Shown: positions 17,710-25,856 of the stretch, piece by piece
Layout: each line of letters begins with the position of its first letter
How positions within the stretch are numbered: position 1 is the first letter of the stretch
DNA from: Microbacterium aurugineum
GTDB taxonomy: Bacteria > Actinomycetota > Actinomycetes > Actinomycetales > Microbacteriaceae
Length of the DNA: 64,000 nucleotides
Direction: 5' to 3'
NCBI RefSeq assembly: GCF_023101205.1
Contig: NZ_CP078078.1
Location: forward strand, 1,736,001-1,800,000
Position numbers and translations under genes: made by a program
The notes under the pieces: generated by a model
The model's input: only the letters and a program-made list of their open reading frames with translations
Told to the model about the DNA's origin: nothing
Database searches by the model: none

Positions 17710-18198
17710 TCACCAGTCGATCGGGCGCATGGTGCCTACGAGACACCGCCCCTCGGCGAGTTGCGGCATCACGGTCGCGACGACCTGACCCGTGGACGGT
17801 CCGACCTGTCCGACCAGGCAGGCTTCATCACCCCACCGCACGGAGAACTGAAGGCTCTCCGCCGGATTGCCTACCGTCGTCTGGTCCTGAGTCACCTGCA
17901 TGGCGTCGCGATCGAAGCCGGCCTCGACCAGGGCATCCACGTATGCGCGGCCGGAACCACGCTGATCGGTCGCCCATACGCGCTCAGCGACCGCCGTGAA
18001 GACAGGAAGGTTCTCTTCTGCCGTGCCATCGGGAACCAGTGCCGGTTCGGGAACGGGCGTGGGGCCCGCCGACACCTGAGCCGTCGGAGAGGCGGAAGGC
18101 TCAGGTGTCGGCGCGCAACCGGCGAACAGGAGGACGGCAGCGACCGAAGCCACCACGCCGGCCGTGCGCGCCGGGGAGAAGACCGTTCGACGAATCAC
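17710..18198 (-). CDS. small secreted lipoprotein, function unknown
   Basis: A 162-residue protein with a lipoprotein signal: basic MIRRTVFSPAR, hydrophobic VVASVAAVLLFAG and a lipobox ending in Cys28, followed by a Pro/Ser/Thr-rich linker (to about 55) and a compact domain of about 105 residues. The domain has two cysteines (in DEACLVGQ and EGRCLVGT) that could form a disulfide outside the cell. I do not recognise a function. The GTG at 18198 has TAGACT 6 nt upstream. Confidence 0.82.
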   Translation of the reverse strand: MIRRTVFSPARTAGVVASVAAVLLFAGCAPTPEPSASPTAQVSAGPTPVPEPALVPDGTAEENLPVFTAVAERVWATDQRGSGRAYVDALVEAGFDRDAMQVTQDQTTVGNPAESLQFSVRWGDEACLVGQVGPSTGQVVATVMPQLAEGRCLVGTMRPIDW

Positions 18199-18204
18199 GT
18201 GCCG

Positions 18205-18210
18205 AGTCTA
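18205..18210 (-). promoter_or_regulatory. -10-like box for the lipoprotein gene
   Basis: TAGACT, then CGGCAC, then the GTG at 18198. Confidence 0.5.
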
Positions 18211-18277
18211 CGGCTCCTGTCGAAGCGCCTCGGTACGTCACGGAGATCCCGCGTCGCCGTGGGAGTCGCGTGCGAGC

Positions 18278-18790
18278 TCACCGCACCGCTTCCATCGTGG
18301 CGCTCGACTCCGTCCAGGAGAGACCGAGCGGAGTCGTCTCCTCGCCGCGGACGGACTCGTCGTCTCGAAGGTCTTCGGCCGGCGACATGGACCGGTCGCT
18401 GTGGACAGCGTGCAGGCCCGGCTCCGCAGTCGGGCGGGCGCGCGGTCGATACGCCGTCGTCCCCCAACGCAGATCGTGTCCGATCGCATCGGCCTCGATA
18501 TCGACACTCGTGCCATGCTTGCCGTTGCTCTCCCACTCGCGGATCTTCAATCGTCCGGTGACGATCACGCTGTCACCGGTGCGCAGTGAGGCCCTCACGT
18601 TCTCACCGAGCTGCCGGAACGCCGCGACGGAGAACCAGTTCGTCCCGGAATCCGTCCACTCCTGCGTCGCCGGGTCGAACCGCCGGTGGGTGCTCGCGAG
18701 ACGGAAGTTCGTCACGGGTATACCGCCGCCCGTCTGCCCCTGCGTCGGATCTGTGGCGACTCTTCCCACGATGGTCAGCGTGTCGATCAT
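18278..18790 (-). CDS. single-stranded DNA-binding protein, variant without acidic tip
   Basis: A 170-residue OB-fold SSB. The fold is clear: MIDTLTIVGRVATDP, TNFRLASTHRR, WFSVAAFRQLGENVRASLRTGDSVIVTGRLKIREW and the SVDIEADAIGHDL strand, all within the first 112 residues. The C-terminal tail is rich in Arg, Glu and Ser but does not end in the DDDIPF-type acidic tip through which replicative SSBs recruit partners. It is therefore likely a second, specialised SSB rather than the essential one that is usually beside rpsF/rpsR. GGAAGGACAGGA precedes the ATG at 18790. Divergent from the small gene at 18998. Confidence 0.88.
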   Translation of the reverse strand: MIDTLTIVGRVATDPTQGQTGGGIPVTNFRLASTHRRFDPATQEWTDSGTNWFSVAAFRQLGENVRASLRTGDSVIVTGRLKIREWESNGKHGTSVDIEADAIGHDLRWGTTAYRPRARPTAEPGLHAVHSDRSMSPAEDLRDDESVRGEETTPLGLSWTESSATMEAVR

Positions 18791-18997
18791 GTCCTGTCCT
18801 TCCGGTGACCGGACGCGTGTCGTCCGGGTCTCCAGCCTGCATCCGCGACCACGACTCGATAGCTCGGAATCACGCGAAACGTGCACCGATCGCGTCCCGG
18901 GCCTGTCAGTGCAGAAAGGGCCGATCAGGCCGCGTGTCGGAGCGGAGACCGAATGTCGGAGGTCGGTCATATCTTCGAAGGAGCGAAAGGGGTTCCG

Positions 18998-19267
18998 ATG
19001 TCCGACAACCTGATCACTGCCCTCCCCGACGTTCCGTACGCAACGCCTCGGCTCTCTTCCAGCCGTGAGCACCTCGTGCGTGCCGCAGATCACCTCTGGC
19101 GCGTGCAGGATCGGAGGGAGCACGTCCTCGGGCATCTCAGGCTCACGGCCGATCCGCTCGGGCTCCGGTATCGCGCCGAGCGCCTGCACCTGGCCACGGG
19201 CTCTTTTCGCGTCGTCGGCGAGTTCTGGAACGTGGACGACGCCGTTGCTGCGCTGCGCCACTCGTGA
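18998..19267 (+). CDS. small hypothetical protein
   Basis: An 89-residue predicted cytosolic protein that I do not recognise, with the helical pattern SSSREHLVRAADHLWRVQDRREHVLGHLRL followed by a beta-like C-terminal half. The ATG at 18998 has AAAGGGG 5 nt upstream; an in-frame extension to 18881 would lack a ribosome site. It lies between the SSB-variant gene (divergent) and tRNA-Arg (convergent). Codon use at third positions is GC-rich like its neighbours, supporting that it is real. Confidence 0.65.
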   Translation: MSDNLITALPDVPYATPRLSSSREHLVRAADHLWRVQDRREHVLGHLRLTADPLGLRYRAERLHLATGSFRVVGEFWNVDDAVAALRHS

Positions 19268-19312
19268 GACACGGACCACACCTGCCGACAGCTCAGGCTG
19301 ACGCAGTCGAAG

Positions 19313-19385
19313 TGCCCCCGGCAGGATTCGAACCTGCGACCAAGAGATTAGAAGGCTCCTGCTCTATCCCCTGAGCTACGGAGGC
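19313..19385 (-). tRNA. tRNA-Arg (UCU)
   Basis: A full cloverleaf of 73 nt on the minus strand: acceptor GCCTCCG pairs with CGGGGGC plus discriminator A, D arm GCTC/GAGC, anticodon loop CTTCTAA giving UCU, T arm GCAGG-TTCGAAT-CCTGC. No CCA is encoded. The 31-39 pair of the anticodon stem is a C-U mismatch. Confidence 0.93.
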
Positions 19386-19458
19386 GCACGCGTATAGAGT
19401 ATCGCGGTCGTGCGGCCTTGCACGAAGCCCGCCACGTCAGCGATGTCGGGCCCGTCGA

Positions 19459-19464
19459 TAGGAT
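19459..19464 (+). promoter_or_regulatory. -10-like box for orn
   Basis: TAGGAT, then GGCCGC, then the ATG at 19471. Confidence 0.5.
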
Positions 19465-19470
19465 GGCCGC

Positions 19471-20097
19471 ATGGTAACTGCGTCCGAGAACGACCGTCTC
19501 GTATGGATCGACTGCGAGATGACGGGACTCGATCTGGCGGTCGATGAGCTCGTCGAGATAGCCGTCGTCATCACCGACTTCGAGCTCAACCCTGTCGATC
19601 CCGGCTTCCAGGTGGTGATTCGCCCCAGCGCGGACGCTCTCGCGCACATGAACGACTTCGTCACGAAGATGCACGAGGCCTCGGGCCTGATCAATGAGAT
19701 CGCCGGCGGTGTCTCCGTGGAGGAGGCCGAATCGCAGACCCTCGCCTACATCAAGCGCTTCGTGCCGCTGGAGCGCAAAGCGCCGCTCGCCGGCAACACG
19801 ATCGGGACAGACCGGATGTTCCTCGCCAAGTACATGCCACAGGTCGACCAGTGGTTGCACTACCGGAACGTCGACGTGTCCAGCGTCAAAGAGCTCTCGC
19901 GACGCTGGTACCCGCGTGTGTTCTTCCAAGCGCCGACGAAAGACGGCGGGCACCGTGCGCTCGCTGACATCCTGGAGTCGATCCGAGAGCTCCGTTACTA
20001 CCGCGAAGCGGTCTTCGTCGATGAGCCGGGGCCGTCCAGCGACGAAGCACGAGAGATCTCGACCCGCACGGTGTCAGAGTTCACTCCGAACATGTAA
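19471..20097 (+). CDS. orn: oligoribonuclease
   Basis: A 208-residue DEDDh 3'-5' exonuclease that degrades 2-5 nt RNAs, and pGpG where c-di-GMP is used. The exonuclease I motif VWIDCEMTGLD supplies Asp14 and Glu16. The HMNDFVTKMHEASGL stretch, the second Asp in NTIGTDRMFLAKYMP and the final GGHRALADILESI (His and Asp) complete the catalytic set. The C-terminus extends about 20 residues past the family core. A TAGGAT box lies 6 nt before the ATG. tRNA-His follows 35 nt downstream. Confidence 0.95.
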   Translation: MVTASENDRLVWIDCEMTGLDLAVDELVEIAVVITDFELNPVDPGFQVVIRPSADALAHMNDFVTKMHEASGLINEIAGGVSVEEAESQTLAYIKRFVPLERKAPLAGNTIGTDRMFLAKYMPQVDQWLHYRNVDVSSVKELSRRWYPRVFFQAPTKDGGHRALADILESIRELRYYREAVFVDEPGPSSDEAREISTRTVSEFTPNM

Positions 20098-20132
20098 TAG
20101 ACTCGTATGGTTGCCCGCTCCGGTGGGCGCAT

Positions 20133-20206
20133 GGTGGGTATAGCTCAGCTGGTAGAGCGCTGGCTTGTGGTGCCGGATGTCGCGGGTTCGAGTCCCGTTA
20201 CTCACC
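20133..20206 (+). tRNA. tRNA-His (GUG)
   Basis: The cloverleaf has acceptor GTGGGTA/TACTCAC, the extra G at position -1 (20133) facing discriminator C (20206) that is specific to tRNA-His, D arm GCTC/GAGC, anticodon loop TTGTGGT giving GUG, and T loop TTCGAGT. No encoded CCA. Confidence 0.95.
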
Positions 20207-20211
20207 CTCAG

Positions 20212-20247
20212 GAAGAAGGCCCGGGTCGAATGATCCGGGCCTTCTTC
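20212..20247 (+). terminator. hairpin after tRNA-His
   Basis: A 16-bp stem (20212-20227 with 20232-20247, one G-U pair) and a GAAT tetraloop directly after the tRNA form a strong intrinsic terminator, although the T tract is short. Confidence 0.85.
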
Positions 20248-20287
20248 GTCCCCTCGTGAACAAGCCGGGCACGTCACCCCGAAGCTC

Positions 20288-20293
20288 TAGACT
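20288..20293 (+). promoter_or_regulatory. -10-like box for the LysE-type gene
   Basis: TAGACT, then GACCTC, then the GTG at 20300. Confidence 0.5.
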
Positions 20294-20299
20294 GACCTC

Positions 20300-20935
20300 G
20301 TGTCACTCGCGGTCTGGTTCTCGTTGCTGACCGCGTCCGTCGTGATCAGCCTCACGCCCGGTGCGGGCGCCATCAACACCATGTCCAACGCCATGAGCCA
20401 AGGGTGGCGGCGCTCGATCTGGGGCATCATCGGCCAGCAGATCGCTCTGGTCGTCCACGTGGCGATCGTCGCTGCCGGCGTCGGTCTCCTCGTCTCACGC
20501 TCGGAACTCCTTTTCAACGCCATCCGCTATGCCGGAGCCGCCTACCTCGTCTTTCTCGGGGTACGGCTCCTGCTCGCCCGGCCCGCTGCGGTCAACGTCG
20601 ATGTCGACGCCCCGGCCCCGATCGACCTCCGTGAGAGCCACTGGTCGATGATCCGACGGGGGTTCTGGGTGAACCTCTTGAATCCGAAGGCGATCGTCTT
20701 CTTCCTGGCGTTCATCCCCCAGTTCGTGCGGCTCGATGAACCGCCACTCCCCCAGTACCTCACCTTGATCGCCACCGTGGTCGTGGTCGACGTGATCGTC
20801 ATGTGGGGGTTCTTCGCTGCTGCCGCACGGCCCTTCCGACGTCTGACGGCGTCCGCGCGTGGACAACGTGTACTCAACGTGGTCTTCGGAACGCTGTTCA
20901 TCGCCGTCGCCGGTGTCCTCGTCGTCGTGCACTGA
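20300..20935 (+). CDS. LysE/RhtB-family amino-acid exporter
   Basis: A 211-residue inner-membrane exporter of the LysE superfamily (RhtB branch) with six hydrophobic spans. The N-terminal SLLTASVVISLTPGAGAINTM carries the SLTPGP-like family motif, followed by QGWRRSIWGIIGQQIAL, AGAAYLVFLGVRLL and, later, GFWVNLLNPKAIVFFLAFIPQFV. Substrate is an amino acid or a homoserine-lactone-like compound by family; it cannot be narrowed. Starts at GTG 20300 with no ribosome site and a TAGACT box 6 nt upstream. Not linked to a LysG-type regulator. Confidence 0.92.
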   Translation: MSLAVWFSLLTASVVISLTPGAGAINTMSNAMSQGWRRSIWGIIGQQIALVVHVAIVAAGVGLLVSRSELLFNAIRYAGAAYLVFLGVRLLLARPAAVNVDVDAPAPIDLRESHWSMIRRGFWVNLLNPKAIVFFLAFIPQFVRLDEPPLPQYLTLIATVVVVDVIVMWGFFAAAARPFRRLTASARGQRVLNVVFGTLFIAVAGVLVVVH

Positions 20936-20960
20936 GCGGGCGCCGGGCGGCTACCGCCTC

Positions 20961-20966
20961 TAGGCT
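20961..20966 (+). promoter_or_regulatory. -10-like box for the zincin-clpS operon
   Basis: TAGGCT, then GGATGCG, then the ATG at 20974. Confidence 0.5.
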
Positions 20967-20973
20967 GGATGCG

Positions 20974-21321
20974 ATGGAAATGAACGCCGACGCCTTCGAA
21001 GAGCTCGTGATCGACGAGCTCGACCGGCTCCCCGATGACATGGTCGAGGGGCTGGAGAACATCGTGTTCGTTGTCGAAGATCGCCCGGAGGACGGCAGCC
21101 TCGATCTTCTCGGTCTCTACGACGGTCTGGCCCTCACCGAGCGCACCCAGTACGGCATGGGCGAGCTCCCCGACCGCATCGTGGTCTACCGTGACCCGCA
21201 CCTGGCACAGTGCGATTCCGAAGACGAACTCCGCGATGAGATCCATACCACACTGGTGCACGAGATCGCCCACTTCTACGGCATCGACGACGAGCAGCTG
21301 CATGAGATGGGATGGGCATGA
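20974..21321 (+). CDS. minimal zincin-type metallopeptidase-like protein
   Basis: A 115-residue protein of the minimal zincin family (COG3824/PF06262). The zinc motif HEIAHFYGIDD near residues 91-101 gives HExxHxxGxxD, followed by EQLHEMGW. The N-terminal half has LDRLPDDMVEGLENIVFVVED as in the family. Proteolytic activity is inferred from the motif and not proven for most members. Its TGA overlaps the ATG of clpS by 4 nt, so both are translated together. The link to ClpS hints at protein turnover. Confidence 0.88.
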   Translation: MEMNADAFEELVIDELDRLPDDMVEGLENIVFVVEDRPEDGSLDLLGLYDGLALTERTQYGMGELPDRIVVYRDPHLAQCDSEDELRDEIHTTLVHEIAHFYGIDDEQLHEMGWA

Positions 21322-21614
21322 CGACACCGGCTGCGCTTCCCGAGCTCGACGAGACCACCGATCTTCGGGCCGCTCCCCTCGAGCCGTGGCAGGTCGTCGT
21401 CTGGAACGACCCGGTGAATCTCATGAGCTACGTGGTGCGCGTGTTCCGGACGTACTTCGGCTACTCGGTCGACCATGCCACCGCACTCATGCTCGCCGTC
21501 CACCACGAAGGCCATGCGGTGGTCGCGACCGGCCCCAGAGAGACGATGGAGGTCCATGCCCAGGCGATGCACGACTTCGGGCTCTGGGCGACAGTACGGA
21601 AGGCGGCATCGTGA
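21318..21614 (+). CDS. clpS: ATP-dependent Clp protease adaptor ClpS
   Basis: A 98-residue N-end-rule adaptor that delivers substrates to ClpC1P or ClpAP. After a disordered 25-residue N-terminus the fold is clear: PWQVVVWNDPVNLMSYVVRVF (the NDP turn contacts the N-degron), GYSVDHATALMLAVHHEGHAVVATG and AMHDFGLWATV. I took the ATG at 21318 that overlaps the zincin stop (ATGA) instead of the one 6 nt upstream. Its own stop overlaps the next GTG. Confidence 0.94.
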   Translation: MTTPAALPELDETTDLRAAPLEPWQVVVWNDPVNLMSYVVRVFRTYFGYSVDHATALMLAVHHEGHAVVATGPRETMEVHAQAMHDFGLWATVRKAAS

Positions 21615-22114
21615 CCGCTGAGCGCATCCTTCAGGAGATGACGTTGATCGAGGCGTTCCACCTCGCGCGACTGGTGGACGACTTCGTGGAACTCGTCACC
21701 GATTCCCGGGACATCGCTGACCCCGCCGTCGATCGGCTGACTCCGACCCCGTATCCGGAGGACTCGGACGCGGCGGCGGAGTTCAGCGTCGCGACGAGAG
21801 ACGATCTTCTCGACCGTCGCCTCGCCGACGCCCGCATCGTACGGTCGGCTCTCGGCACACTGCCCCCGGACTCCGACGCGCTCACGGAGGACACGGCTCT
21901 CACGACGCGAGAGGTGTTCGTGTCCATCGAGAGCGTCGACGCCTGGCTGCGCACGCTCACTGCCATCCGTCTCGTCATCGCCACCCGATTGGGCATCACC
22001 TCCGACGAGGACCCCGGCGGGGACGATCGCCACGGCATCTACGACTGGCTGGGTTATCGCCTGGATCTGCTGATCCACGCTGCGGATGAAGCGGAAGGAC
22101 TTCCGATCGACTGA
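21611..22114 (+). CDS. DUF2017-family protein
   Basis: A 167-residue actinobacterial DUF2017 protein of unknown role, mostly alpha-helical. It has the LARLVDDFVELVTD helix, TPTPYPEDSDAAAEF, a DLLDRRLADARIV stretch and the C-terminal YDWLGYRLDLLIHAA typical of the family. The GTG at 21611 overlaps the clpS stop by 4 nt. In actinobacteria this protein is commonly found directly after clpS, so it may regulate or accompany Clp-linked degradation; this is inference from position. Confidence 0.85.
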   Translation: MTAERILQEMTLIEAFHLARLVDDFVELVTDSRDIADPAVDRLTPTPYPEDSDAAAEFSVATRDDLLDRRLADARIVRSALGTLPPDSDALTEDTALTTREVFVSIESVDAWLRTLTAIRLVIATRLGITSDEDPGGDDRHGIYDWLGYRLDLLIHAADEAEGLPID

Positions 22115-22117
22115 CCG

Positions 22118-22699
22118 CTAGGGGATCTCGACGATACGCGTCGCGAGCGCGCGTGGGTCGTCTCGGTCGATGTGGCGTCGCTCCTGGGCCGCCCATCGGT
22201 CCCAATGTGGGCGATAGGTGTCACCATCACGGGCGAGCGCGCGCCTCTTCCGGGATTCTTCCGTCGATTCAACCCAGATCCGGACGTCGGCGAGGCCTGC
22301 GGTCGACGGCCGCAGGATCCCGCTGCCCTCGACGATCACGCCGAGAGCAGGGTCGACGGCGTGGCTCTCGGCCTCGGTCTCCGCTTCCCAATCCCAGCGC
22401 CGCCAGGTCCCCAAGTACCCCCGCCCGTGCGGGCGCAGAATCCACTCGAGAGCGCGTTCCGCGCCCTGATCGAGCCCGTCCCAGCCCGGGTAGATCGAGT
22501 CGAGCGCGACGAGCTGCACGTGGCCGAGCACAGGCCAGCGCCGCACGAGCCGCGCAGCGAGGGAAGACTTGCCGGCACCGCTGCCGCCGTCGATGAGGAC
22601 GACCGGGTTGGCCGCAGCCAGTGATCGGATGTCCTGCGCGATCAGGGTCGCCGCATGCTCGAGTGCTGCCGCGACCGGGTCGTCACTTCTTGAGGGCAC
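22118..22699 (-). CDS. P-loop kinase/ATP-binding protein (uridine kinase-like)
   Basis: A 193-residue P-loop NTPase. Walker A is VVLIDGGSGAGKSSLAARL, followed by QLVALDSIYPGWDGLDQGAERALEWILRPH and VIVEGSGILRPSTAGLADVRIWVES, which resembles the uridine kinase/phosphoribulokinase group with a Walker B in VIVEG. The start is uncertain: the GTG at 22699 overlaps the upstream GerW-like gene by 17 nt, and no clear ribosome site is seen, so coupling is assumed. Actual substrate unknown. Confidence 0.8.
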   Translation of the reverse strand: MPSRSDDPVAAALEHAATLIAQDIRSLAAANPVVLIDGGSGAGKSSLAARLVRRWPVLGHVQLVALDSIYPGWDGLDQGAERALEWILRPHGRGYLGTWRRWDWEAETEAESHAVDPALGVIVEGSGILRPSTAGLADVRIWVESTEESRKRRALARDGDTYRPHWDRWAAQERRHIDRDDPRALATRIVEIP

Positions 22700-23000
22700 G
22701 GATGATACGTGCGAACGCTCGTCCGGCGACCCAGACGAACGGCACGGCCACAACGAGCAGAGTGACGATGTTGGGCTCGAAGCGCAGGCCCTCTTCACGC
22801 CGCACGTAGACACCGACCGGAACGGAAACGCCTCCGCCTCCACCGCCTTCGGCGCCGTCCCCACTCCCCCCGCCGAATCCCGAATAGGTGAACGCGACCG
22901 GCGTGATGCTCACCCCATCCACGTCCTGCGGCTCTCCATACGCGCTCTTCACGCCGAAGGACGCAGCTTGCTTTCCGAGTTCCAGTGCAATGTTCGGCAT
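22683..23000 (-). CDS. GerW/YtfJ-like protein with C-terminal membrane span
   Basis: A 105-residue protein resembling the GerW (YtfJ) family of sporulation-associated proteins: VKSAYGEPQDVDGVSITPVAFTYSGFGGG, a run of Gly and then VSVPVGVYVRREEGLRF fit the family pattern. A single membrane span follows at the C-terminus (IVTLLVVAVPFVWVAGRAF). The organism is not expected to form endospores, so the name is by similarity only. The ATG at 23000 has a TACCGT box at 6 nt and no ribosome site. Its stop overlaps the kinase gene. Confidence 0.75.
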   Translation of the reverse strand: MPNIALELGKQAASFGVKSAYGEPQDVDGVSITPVAFTYSGFGGGSGDGAEGGGGGGVSVPVGVYVRREEGLRFEPNIVTLLVVAVPFVWVAGRAFARIIRALKK

Positions 23001-23006
23001 AAGCCC

Positions 23007-23012
23007 ACGGTA
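23007..23012 (-). promoter_or_regulatory. -10-like box for the GerW-like gene
   Basis: TACCGT, then GGGCTT, then the ATG at 23000. Confidence 0.4.
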
Positions 23013-23037
23013 GTCGAGGAACGCCGAGCGTGTGGGA

Positions 23038-24294
23038 TCAATCCACGCCGTGCGCCTTGGGATGTTGGGCCGCGCCTCGCCCTTCACCGCGTCCGATGTG
23101 CCGCGCGCGGCTGATCGTCGTCGAGCCGAAACGAGCCATGGCTTCATCGACCGCGCCTTCGACCTTGCGCCAGTCCTCGTCGTCGTCCCAGAGTGCCATT
23201 CCCGCGCCACCGGCAGGTCGCAGATTCTCTGCCCGAACCCCCACGAGACGGACGGGGTCGCGTCGGTCGATCTGCTCGAAGAGCGTCTGTGCCGCCTCGC
23301 CGATCCGCTGTCCGACTGCCGTGGGCTCCGTCAGAGTATGGGATCTGTTCACGGTGCGGAAGTCGTCGAATCGGATCTTGATCGCGACGGTCGACGCCTC
23401 CCAGCCGGCGCGTCGAAGCCGGACCGCGACCCGGTCGGCCAGACGCAGCAGTTCCGCACGGAGGAAAGGCCGGTCCAGGATGTCCGTGTCGAAGGTCTCC
23501 TCATGGCCGATGCTCTTCTCCACTCGCTCCGTATCGACGGCTCGAGGGTCTTCTCCGCGGGCGAGTTGTCTGAGGCGGGCCCCGAGCGCGGCTCCGACGG
23601 CACGATCGATCATCTCCGTCGGCGCGTCGCGGACGTCCTGCACCGTGCGGATACCTCGTGCTTCGAGCGCCTCCGCAGCTTTCGGTCCCACTCCCCACAT
23701 CGCACGTACGGGCCGAGGCGCGAGGAAGTCGAGCGTGTCGTCGCCGGCGACGATGAGCATCCCGTCGGGCTTGGCGATCGTCGAAGCCATCTTGGCGACA
23801 TGCTTGGTCGCCGCGACGCCCACGCTGCACGTGATGCCGACCTCGTCGCGCACACGTTCTCGAATCAGCTCGGCGATGCGCGCCGGGCTCCCCCACAGAC
23901 GCCGCACGCCCTGCACATCGAGGAAGGCCTCGTCCACGGAAAGCGGCTCGACGAGCGGCGTGAACGACTCGAAGATCGCCATGACCTGTCGGGATACCTC
24001 TTGGTAGCGCGCGAAGTGCGGCGGGACGATGCGCGCGGACGGACACAGACGCAGCGCCTGCGACACCGGCATCGCGGCGCGTACGCCGTATCGCCGGGCC
24101 TCATACGAGGCGCTCGACACGACGGAACGACCATCCGGTGCACCGATGATCAGCGGCAGACCCCGGAGCGTGGGGTCATCCAGCACCTCGACGGCCGCAT
24201 AGAACGCATCCATGTCGACGTGCAGGATACGCGTGCCGGTATCCTCCGCACCCGCGTCGGAGACGATCCGCCCTCTGCCGTCACCGTGTCCCAT
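23038..24294 (-). CDS. dinB: DNA polymerase IV (Y family)
   Basis: A 418-residue translesion polymerase. Catalytic motifs are intact: ILHVDMDAFYAAVEV (first metal Asp), SYEARRYGVRAAMP and SVDEAFLDVQG (Asp-Glu pair). Finger, thumb with WGVGPKAAEALEARGI helix-hairpin-helix, and the little-finger domain (SIGHEETFDTD onward) follow in the normal order. The first 20 residues are a disordered extension. No classic beta-clamp pentapeptide is evident at the extreme C-terminus. The ATG at 24294 has GAGAAT 6 nt upstream, close to but not matching the TAnnnT boxes. SOS control is not visible. Confidence 0.94.
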   Translation of the reverse strand: MGHGDGRGRIVSDAGAEDTGTRILHVDMDAFYAAVEVLDDPTLRGLPLIIGAPDGRSVVSSASYEARRYGVRAAMPVSQALRLCPSARIVPPHFARYQEVSRQVMAIFESFTPLVEPLSVDEAFLDVQGVRRLWGSPARIAELIRERVRDEVGITCSVGVAATKHVAKMASTIAKPDGMLIVAGDDTLDFLAPRPVRAMWGVGPKAAEALEARGIRTVQDVRDAPTEMIDRAVGAALGARLRQLARGEDPRAVDTERVEKSIGHEETFDTDILDRPFLRAELLRLADRVAVRLRRAGWEASTVAIKIRFDDFRTVNRSHTLTEPTAVGQRIGEAAQTLFEQIDRRDPVRLVGVRAENLRPAGGAGMALWDDDEDWRKVEGAVDEAMARFGSTTISRARHIGRGEGRGAAQHPKAHGVD

Positions 24295-24341
24295 GCGAGG
24301 ATTCTCCCCCGAGCCTCAGACATGAGGCCCGGGGGCGCGCG

Positions 24342-25856
24342 CTACTGCGCCGCGCGCTCGAGGATGAGCTCACGGACGCGCGCGGCATCCGCCTGGCCCT
24401 TCATCGCCTTCATGACCGCTCCGATGACCGCTCCGGCCGCCTGCACCTTGCCGTCCTTGATCTTCGCCATCACGTCGGGCTGTGCCGCCAGAGCTTCGTC
24501 GATCGCCGCGATCAGCGCGCCGTCATCAGACACAACCGCGAGCCCGCGGGCATCCACGACCTCCTGCGGAGTGCCCTCACCGGCGATGACGCCTTCGAGT
24601 ACCTGGCGGGCGAGCTTGTCGGTGAGCGTACCCGCGTCAACGAGCCGCTGAAGAGCAGCGACGTTCTCCGGGCTGATCAGCGCGGTGGCGTCCTGGTCCT
24701 GGGTGTTGGCGATGCGAGTGATCTCACCGGTCCACCACTTGCGTGCAGTGGCGGGTGTCGCCCCCGCGGTGATCGTCGCCTCGACGACCTCGAGCAGGCC
24801 GCCGTTGCGGACGTCCTGGAACTCCAGATCGGTGAATCCCCATTCCGTCATCAGACGACGGCGGCGAGCCACCGGCTGCTCGGGAAGAGCCGCACGCAGC
24901 TTCTCGATCAGCTCGGCGGCCGGTTCCACGGGCAGCAGGTCAGGCTCCGGGAAGTACCGGTAATCATCGGCGTCCGACTTCGGGCGCCCTGGAGAGGTGG
25001 TCCCGGTGTCCTCGTGCCAGTGACGCGTCTCCTGGGTGATCGTGCCGCCGTCGGCGAGGATCTGCGCCTGGCGCTGGATCTCGTACCGCACGGCCCGCTC
25101 CACGGAGCGCATCGAGTTGACGTTCTTCGTCTCGGTGCGAGTGCCGAGCTCGTCGGTGCCACGTCGACGCAATGAGACGTTCGCGTCGCAACGCAGGTTG
25201 CCCCGCTCCAGTCGCGCTTCGGAGATGCCGAGGCCACGAACGATGTCGCGGATCGCCTGCACGTAGGCCTTGGCGACCTCCGGTGCACGGTGCTCGGTGT
25301 CGTAGATGATGTTCGTCACGATCTCGACCAGCGGGACACCCGCCCGGTTGTAGTCGACCAGCGAGTACTCGGCCCCCTGGATGCGTCCGGTCGCCCCACC
25401 CATGTGAGTGAGCTTGCCGGCGTCCTCCTCCATGTGCGCGCGCTCGATCGGGATCGTGATGAGCGTGCCGTCGTCGAGCTCGACCTCGACCGACCCGTCA
25501 TAGGCGATCGGCTCGTCGTACTGCGAGATCTGGTAGTTCTTGCCGAGATCCGGGTAGAAGTAGTTCTTGCGGGCGAACCGGCTCGACTCCGCGATCGAGC
25601 AGCCGAGGGCGAGACCCAGGCTGATCGAGGAACGGATCGCCGTCTCGTTCACGACCGGCAGCGAGCCGGGGAGACCGAGATCCACGGGAGCGATGAGAGT
25701 GTTCGGTTCCGCGGCGTGGTAGGCCTCGTTGGCCGGGTTGGGCGCGTCGGAGAACATCTTCGTGTTCGTGTTGAGTTCGACGTGCACCTCGAAACCGAGG
25801 ACCGGCTCGAACAGCTCGAGCGCCTTGTCGAAGTCCATGAGCTTGGCGGCGGCCAT
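24342..25856 (-). CDS. gatB: aspartyl/glutamyl-tRNA amidotransferase subunit B
   Basis: A 504-residue GatB subunit that activates Glu-tRNA(Gln) or Asp-tRNA(Asn) for amidation in the GatCAB complex. The cradle domain shows [16 protein letters not shown], the [12 protein letters not shown] stretch, [22 protein letters not shown] and [11 protein letters not shown] with metal-binding residues. The C-terminal helical YqeY-like tail (residues about 400-504) is complete. ATG 25856 overlaps the gatA TGA by one base (TGATG). Last gene of gatCAB. Confidence 0.97.
   Translation of the reverse strand: MAAAKLMDFDKALELFEPVLGFEVHVELNTNTKMFSDAPNPANEAYHAAEPNTLIAPVDLGLPGSLPVVNETAIRSSISLGLALGCSIAESSRFARKNYFYPDLGKNYQISQYDEPIAYDGSVEVELDDGTLITIPIERAHMEEDAGKLTHMGGATGRIQGAEYSLVDYNRAGVPLVEIVTNIIYDTEHRAPEVAKAYVQAIRDIVRGLGISEARLERGNLRCDANVSLRRRGTDELGTRTETKNVNSMRSVERAVRYEIQRQAQILADGGTITQETRHWHEDTGTTSPGRPKSDADDYRYFPEPDLLPVEPAAELIEKLRAALPEQPVARRRRLMTEWGFTDLEFQDVRNGGLLEVVEATITAGATPATARKWWTGEITRIANTQDQDATALISPENVAALQRLVDAGTLTDKLARQVLEGVIAGEGTPQEVVDARGLAVVSDDGALIAAIDEALAAQPDVMAKIKDGKVQAAGAVIGAVMKAMKGQADAARVRELILERAAQ

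Noticed and set aside
18868..18887. A CACG-CGAAA-CGTG stretch upstream of the 18998 gene as a parS-like site
   Set aside because: It does not match the parS consensus beyond the CACG/CGTG ends, and no par genes are nearby.
23032..24651. A 539-codon plus-strand ORF opposite dinB and the end of gatB
   Set aside because: It spans the gap between two real minus-strand genes and looks like a shadow of both.
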